Assembly: GCA_027339205.1 (NCBI GenBank)
Contig: DAHWOV010000047.1
Location: 1-64,000 of the forward strand
DNA length: 64,000 nucleotides
From: JAJYVT01 sp027339205
GTDB taxonomy: Bacteria; Actinomycetota; Acidimicrobiia; Acidimicrobiales; RAAP-2
Direction: 5' to 3'
Shown: one piece after another, positions 62,456 through 64,000 of the stretch
Layout of the letters: every line of letters starts with the position of its first letter
Numbering within the stretch: position 1 is the first letter of the stretch
The notes under the pieces: model-generated
Databases searched by the model: none
What the model was told of the DNA's origin: nothing
The model's input: the letters and a program-made list of their open reading frames with translations, nothing else
Program-made: the position numbers and the translations under genes

Positions 62456-63646
62456 ATGACCCCTTCACCTGAGCACCCTGGCCGAGCCGACGCACTGCTC
62501 ACAGCGCCGGTGGGTCGCTGCCTCGTCGCCGAGGTCGCCGGGCTTCGGTTCGTCGACCTCCTCGACGCGTTGGAACTGCCCTATCCCCCCAACATCGCAG
62601 GCTTCACCAACGCGCCTTGTGGACGAAGAGGTCGGCGACCACGGACGGTGCTCGGCCGGCGCGTCGTCATCGACCCGCTCCATCGGGGCAGGCGATCCGT
62701 CACAAAGGCCACGAGCGCCCACAGAGCGGCGCTCGCCGGCGTGAGACCCGACTACGTCCGCGACGCGGTCCGTCGCATCGTGCACGACCCCGACGGTCGA
62801 CGTCGCCTCGACGTGGGGGACTCCTTGGCAGTGCTCGAGGCGCTCAGCCACGTGATCCGGAACGTTGGGTTCTGGGGCAACGAGCGCGACTACGACCGCT
62901 TGCTCGCTGCTGCCGCCGATGACCTCCGTCCGGTGGCCGACGCCCTCGTCGCATCGCCGGCGACCCAGTGGTGGTGGGACGACGTGGTGCGCGGCGACCA
63001 GCGGTTCGCCGCGCGGGCAATCGACGACGGGACCGGCCCTCCTCGTGGCGACCAGGTGAGCGAGCAAGTGAAGACGTCGACCGAGAGGCTGTTCGCCGAG
63101 GAGACCAGTGCGCGGGCGCGCCATCGGTCCCCGAGCGACGTCCCGCAGAACGCGTCCGGGGACTGGTGGTCCATCCCGATCCCCGGGCTCTGGACGAGCC
63201 GTGCCGTCTCTCCCGTTCCCGCCCTCCACCTCGTGTGCGCAGAGGAGACCGGCGACGAGCGGGTCGTCGTGTGGTCCCTTGGGATCGCAGTGGACGCCAG
63301 GGTCATGGAGCTCCGCGCGCCTGGCGACTGGGCTCGACTCGTCGAGATCGCCCCGGTCGAGGTCACGATGAGCAGGCTGGGGGACTGGCGGAGCTGGACG
63401 GGGTGCGGGGGCCCCTTCTACCTGCCGGACTGGCGCGTCGTCGCCGAGCACGTCGACGGGGTCCACCTGAGCGTCGGCGGCTACCTCGCGACGAGGAGCG
63501 TGGCGGTGCCCGTGGCCGACGGCTACAGCGTGCTCGCCGGCTGGGACCCCGACGCGACCCTTTGGCTGACCGACGTCATCGAGACGGTCGAGCGGGTGGG
63601 CGAATGGGACGGCCCGTCCAGCTTCGCCGCCGAAGCGCAGGGCTGA
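62456..63646 (+). CDS. Hypothetical protein, unknown family
   Basis: 396 residues from ATG 62456 (GTG 62429 also in frame). Soluble, with no signal peptide or membrane helix and an average composition. It has several Trp-rich patches (WWWDDVVRGDQRFAARAI, SGDWWSIPIPGLW, DWRSWTGCGGPFYLPDWRVV). G/C-rich third positions support it as a real gene. The C-terminal half (VHLSVGGYLATRSVAVPVAD, WDPDATLWLTDVIETV) looks beta-rich. I recognise no domain. Confidence 0.7.
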   Translation: MTPSPEHPGRADALLTAPVGRCLVAEVAGLRFVDLLDALELPYPPNIAGFTNAPCGRRGRRPRTVLGRRVVIDPLHRGRRSVTKATSAHRAALAGVRPDYVRDAVRRIVHDPDGRRRLDVGDSLAVLEALSHVIRNVGFWGNERDYDRLLAAAADDLRPVADALVASPATQWWWDDVVRGDQRFAARAIDDGTGPPRGDQVSEQVKTSTERLFAEETSARARHRSPSDVPQNASGDWWSIPIPGLWTSRAVSPVPALHLVCAEETGDERVVVWSLGIAVDARVMELRAPGDWARLVEIAPVEVTMSRLGDWRSWTGCGGPFYLPDWRVVAEHVDGVHLSVGGYLATRSVAVPVADGYSVLAGWDPDATLWLTDVIETVERVGEWDGPSSFAAEAQG

Positions 63647-63873
63647 GGTGCCGTCTCACGGGTGTTGCCCGCCAGGTTGGGCTCACCCCGGCTGAGCGCC
63701 TCTGCTCGCGAAGCGGACCAAGCGACCGCAAGGTTCCCCAGGACCCCGGCTTCGTCAAGGCGGCTCGACGCCTCGCCGCCCGCACGGCGCCCGAGTGGTT
63801 GAGTCTGGTCAAGCCAACGATCGGATAGTTGGACCCTTCACCGTGCGCGGCAACGTGACCGCTCAAATGGAGC
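63647..63873. other. Intergenic region ahead of the vapB gene
   Basis: Both strands are open in parts, but no translation looks like a protein family. A short Arg/Pro-rich stretch (RLAARTAPEWLSLVKPTIG) on the plus strand could be remnant coding sequence. Confidence 0.3.
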
Positions 63874-63917
63874 CTGATTACACCAAGACGTGTATCTGAT
63901 TACACCAAGACGCGTAT
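63874..63917. repeat. 22-bp direct repeat, likely TA operator
   Basis: CTGATTACACCAAGACGTGTAT and a second copy with one difference lie side by side, ending 10 bases before the vapB start. TACACC in each copy is mirrored by GGTGTA at 63921-63926. Such repeats commonly bind the VapBC or RHH antitoxin complex to repress its own promoter. Confidence 0.7.
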
Positions 63918-63927
63918 CATGGTGTAT

Positions 63928-64000
63928 ATGGCGAGGACGAACATCGACATCGACGAAGGTCTTTTGACCGAAGCGATGCGACGCTACGGGCTGCACTCCA
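63928..64000 (+). CDS. vapB: VapB-type antitoxin, truncated by the window edge
   Basis: Twenty-four codons from ATG 63928 (ATG 63919 in frame): ARTNIDIDEGLLTEAMRRYG, then LHS. This matches the N-terminus of the ribbon-helix-helix VapB antitoxins (ARTNIDIDxxL...AMRRYGL). A PIN-domain vapC toxin gene is expected just beyond the edge. Confidence 0.8.
   Translation, partial: MARTNIDIDEGLLTEAMRRYGLHS

Noticed and set aside
63770..63840. tRNA-like stretch (GCCCGAGTGGTTGAG)
   Set aside because: No matching acceptor, anticodon or T arms could be folded around it.

Overview
The window is high-GC DNA with strong G/C bias at third codon positions, many GTG starts and stop/start overlaps. The core gene order hom-thrC-rho-rpmE-prfA-prmC-tsaC-(glyA)-wecA-atpI-atpBEFHAGDC is the classical actinobacterial one, as in mycobacteria. 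A sedolisin protease and an Acidimicrobiia-like feel suggest a mildly acidophilic or soil actinobacterium, but the class-level guess is inference only.

Layout. 1-5.7 kb is a decayed accessory zone: a serine recombinase broken by three frameshifts, a Clp N-domain protein, a secreted protein with an internal repeat, the 5' stub of an IS1380-like transposase and a dead hicA-hicB toxin-antitoxin pair. 5.7-15.4 kb carries a GT4 glycosyltransferase, an amino-acid ABC transporter operon headed by a FAD oxidoreductase, Fe/Mn superoxide dismutase, a Gly/Tyr-rich small ORF with an internal amber codon, CtaG and a DUF4232 lipoprotein. 15.6-37.2 kb is the conserved housekeeping block: threonine synthesis, Rho, L31, RF1, PrmC, TsaC, an inverted S53 peptidase, GlyA, WecA-like transferase, the complete F1Fo ATP synthase operon and a PilZ protein. 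37.2-50.8 kb holds metabolic genes: dCTP deaminase, PEBP protein, a NodI/NodJ-type ABC exporter, 2'-5' RNA ligase-like protein, GNAT acetyltransferase, aldo/keto reductase, 2-hydroxyacid dehydrogenase, FAD oxidoreductase, Rieske oxygenase and Upp. 51-62.1 kb is a self-contained sugar-use locus: an intracellular GH2 enzyme resembling exo-beta-glucosaminidases, an Opp/Dpp-type ABC importer with a fused double ATPase, a ROK sugar kinase and a divergent ROK repressor. The right edge has an unknown ORF and the start of a VapB-type antitoxin behind a 22-bp direct repeat.

Noteworthy. (1) Short tandem duplications occur throughout the window; inside genes the units I measured are 9, 12, 15, 18 or 30 bp (always a multiple of three), while between genes they are 10-27 bp without that constraint. 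(2) The ATP synthase delta subunit has a duplicated N-terminal domain. (3) The GH2-Opp-ROK locus reads as one regulated oligosaccharide catabolic unit. (4) hicA carries two in-frame TGA codons and hicB a frameshift. (5) Two identical 18-bp palindromes lie exactly 80 bp apart upstream of the FAD/ABC operon.
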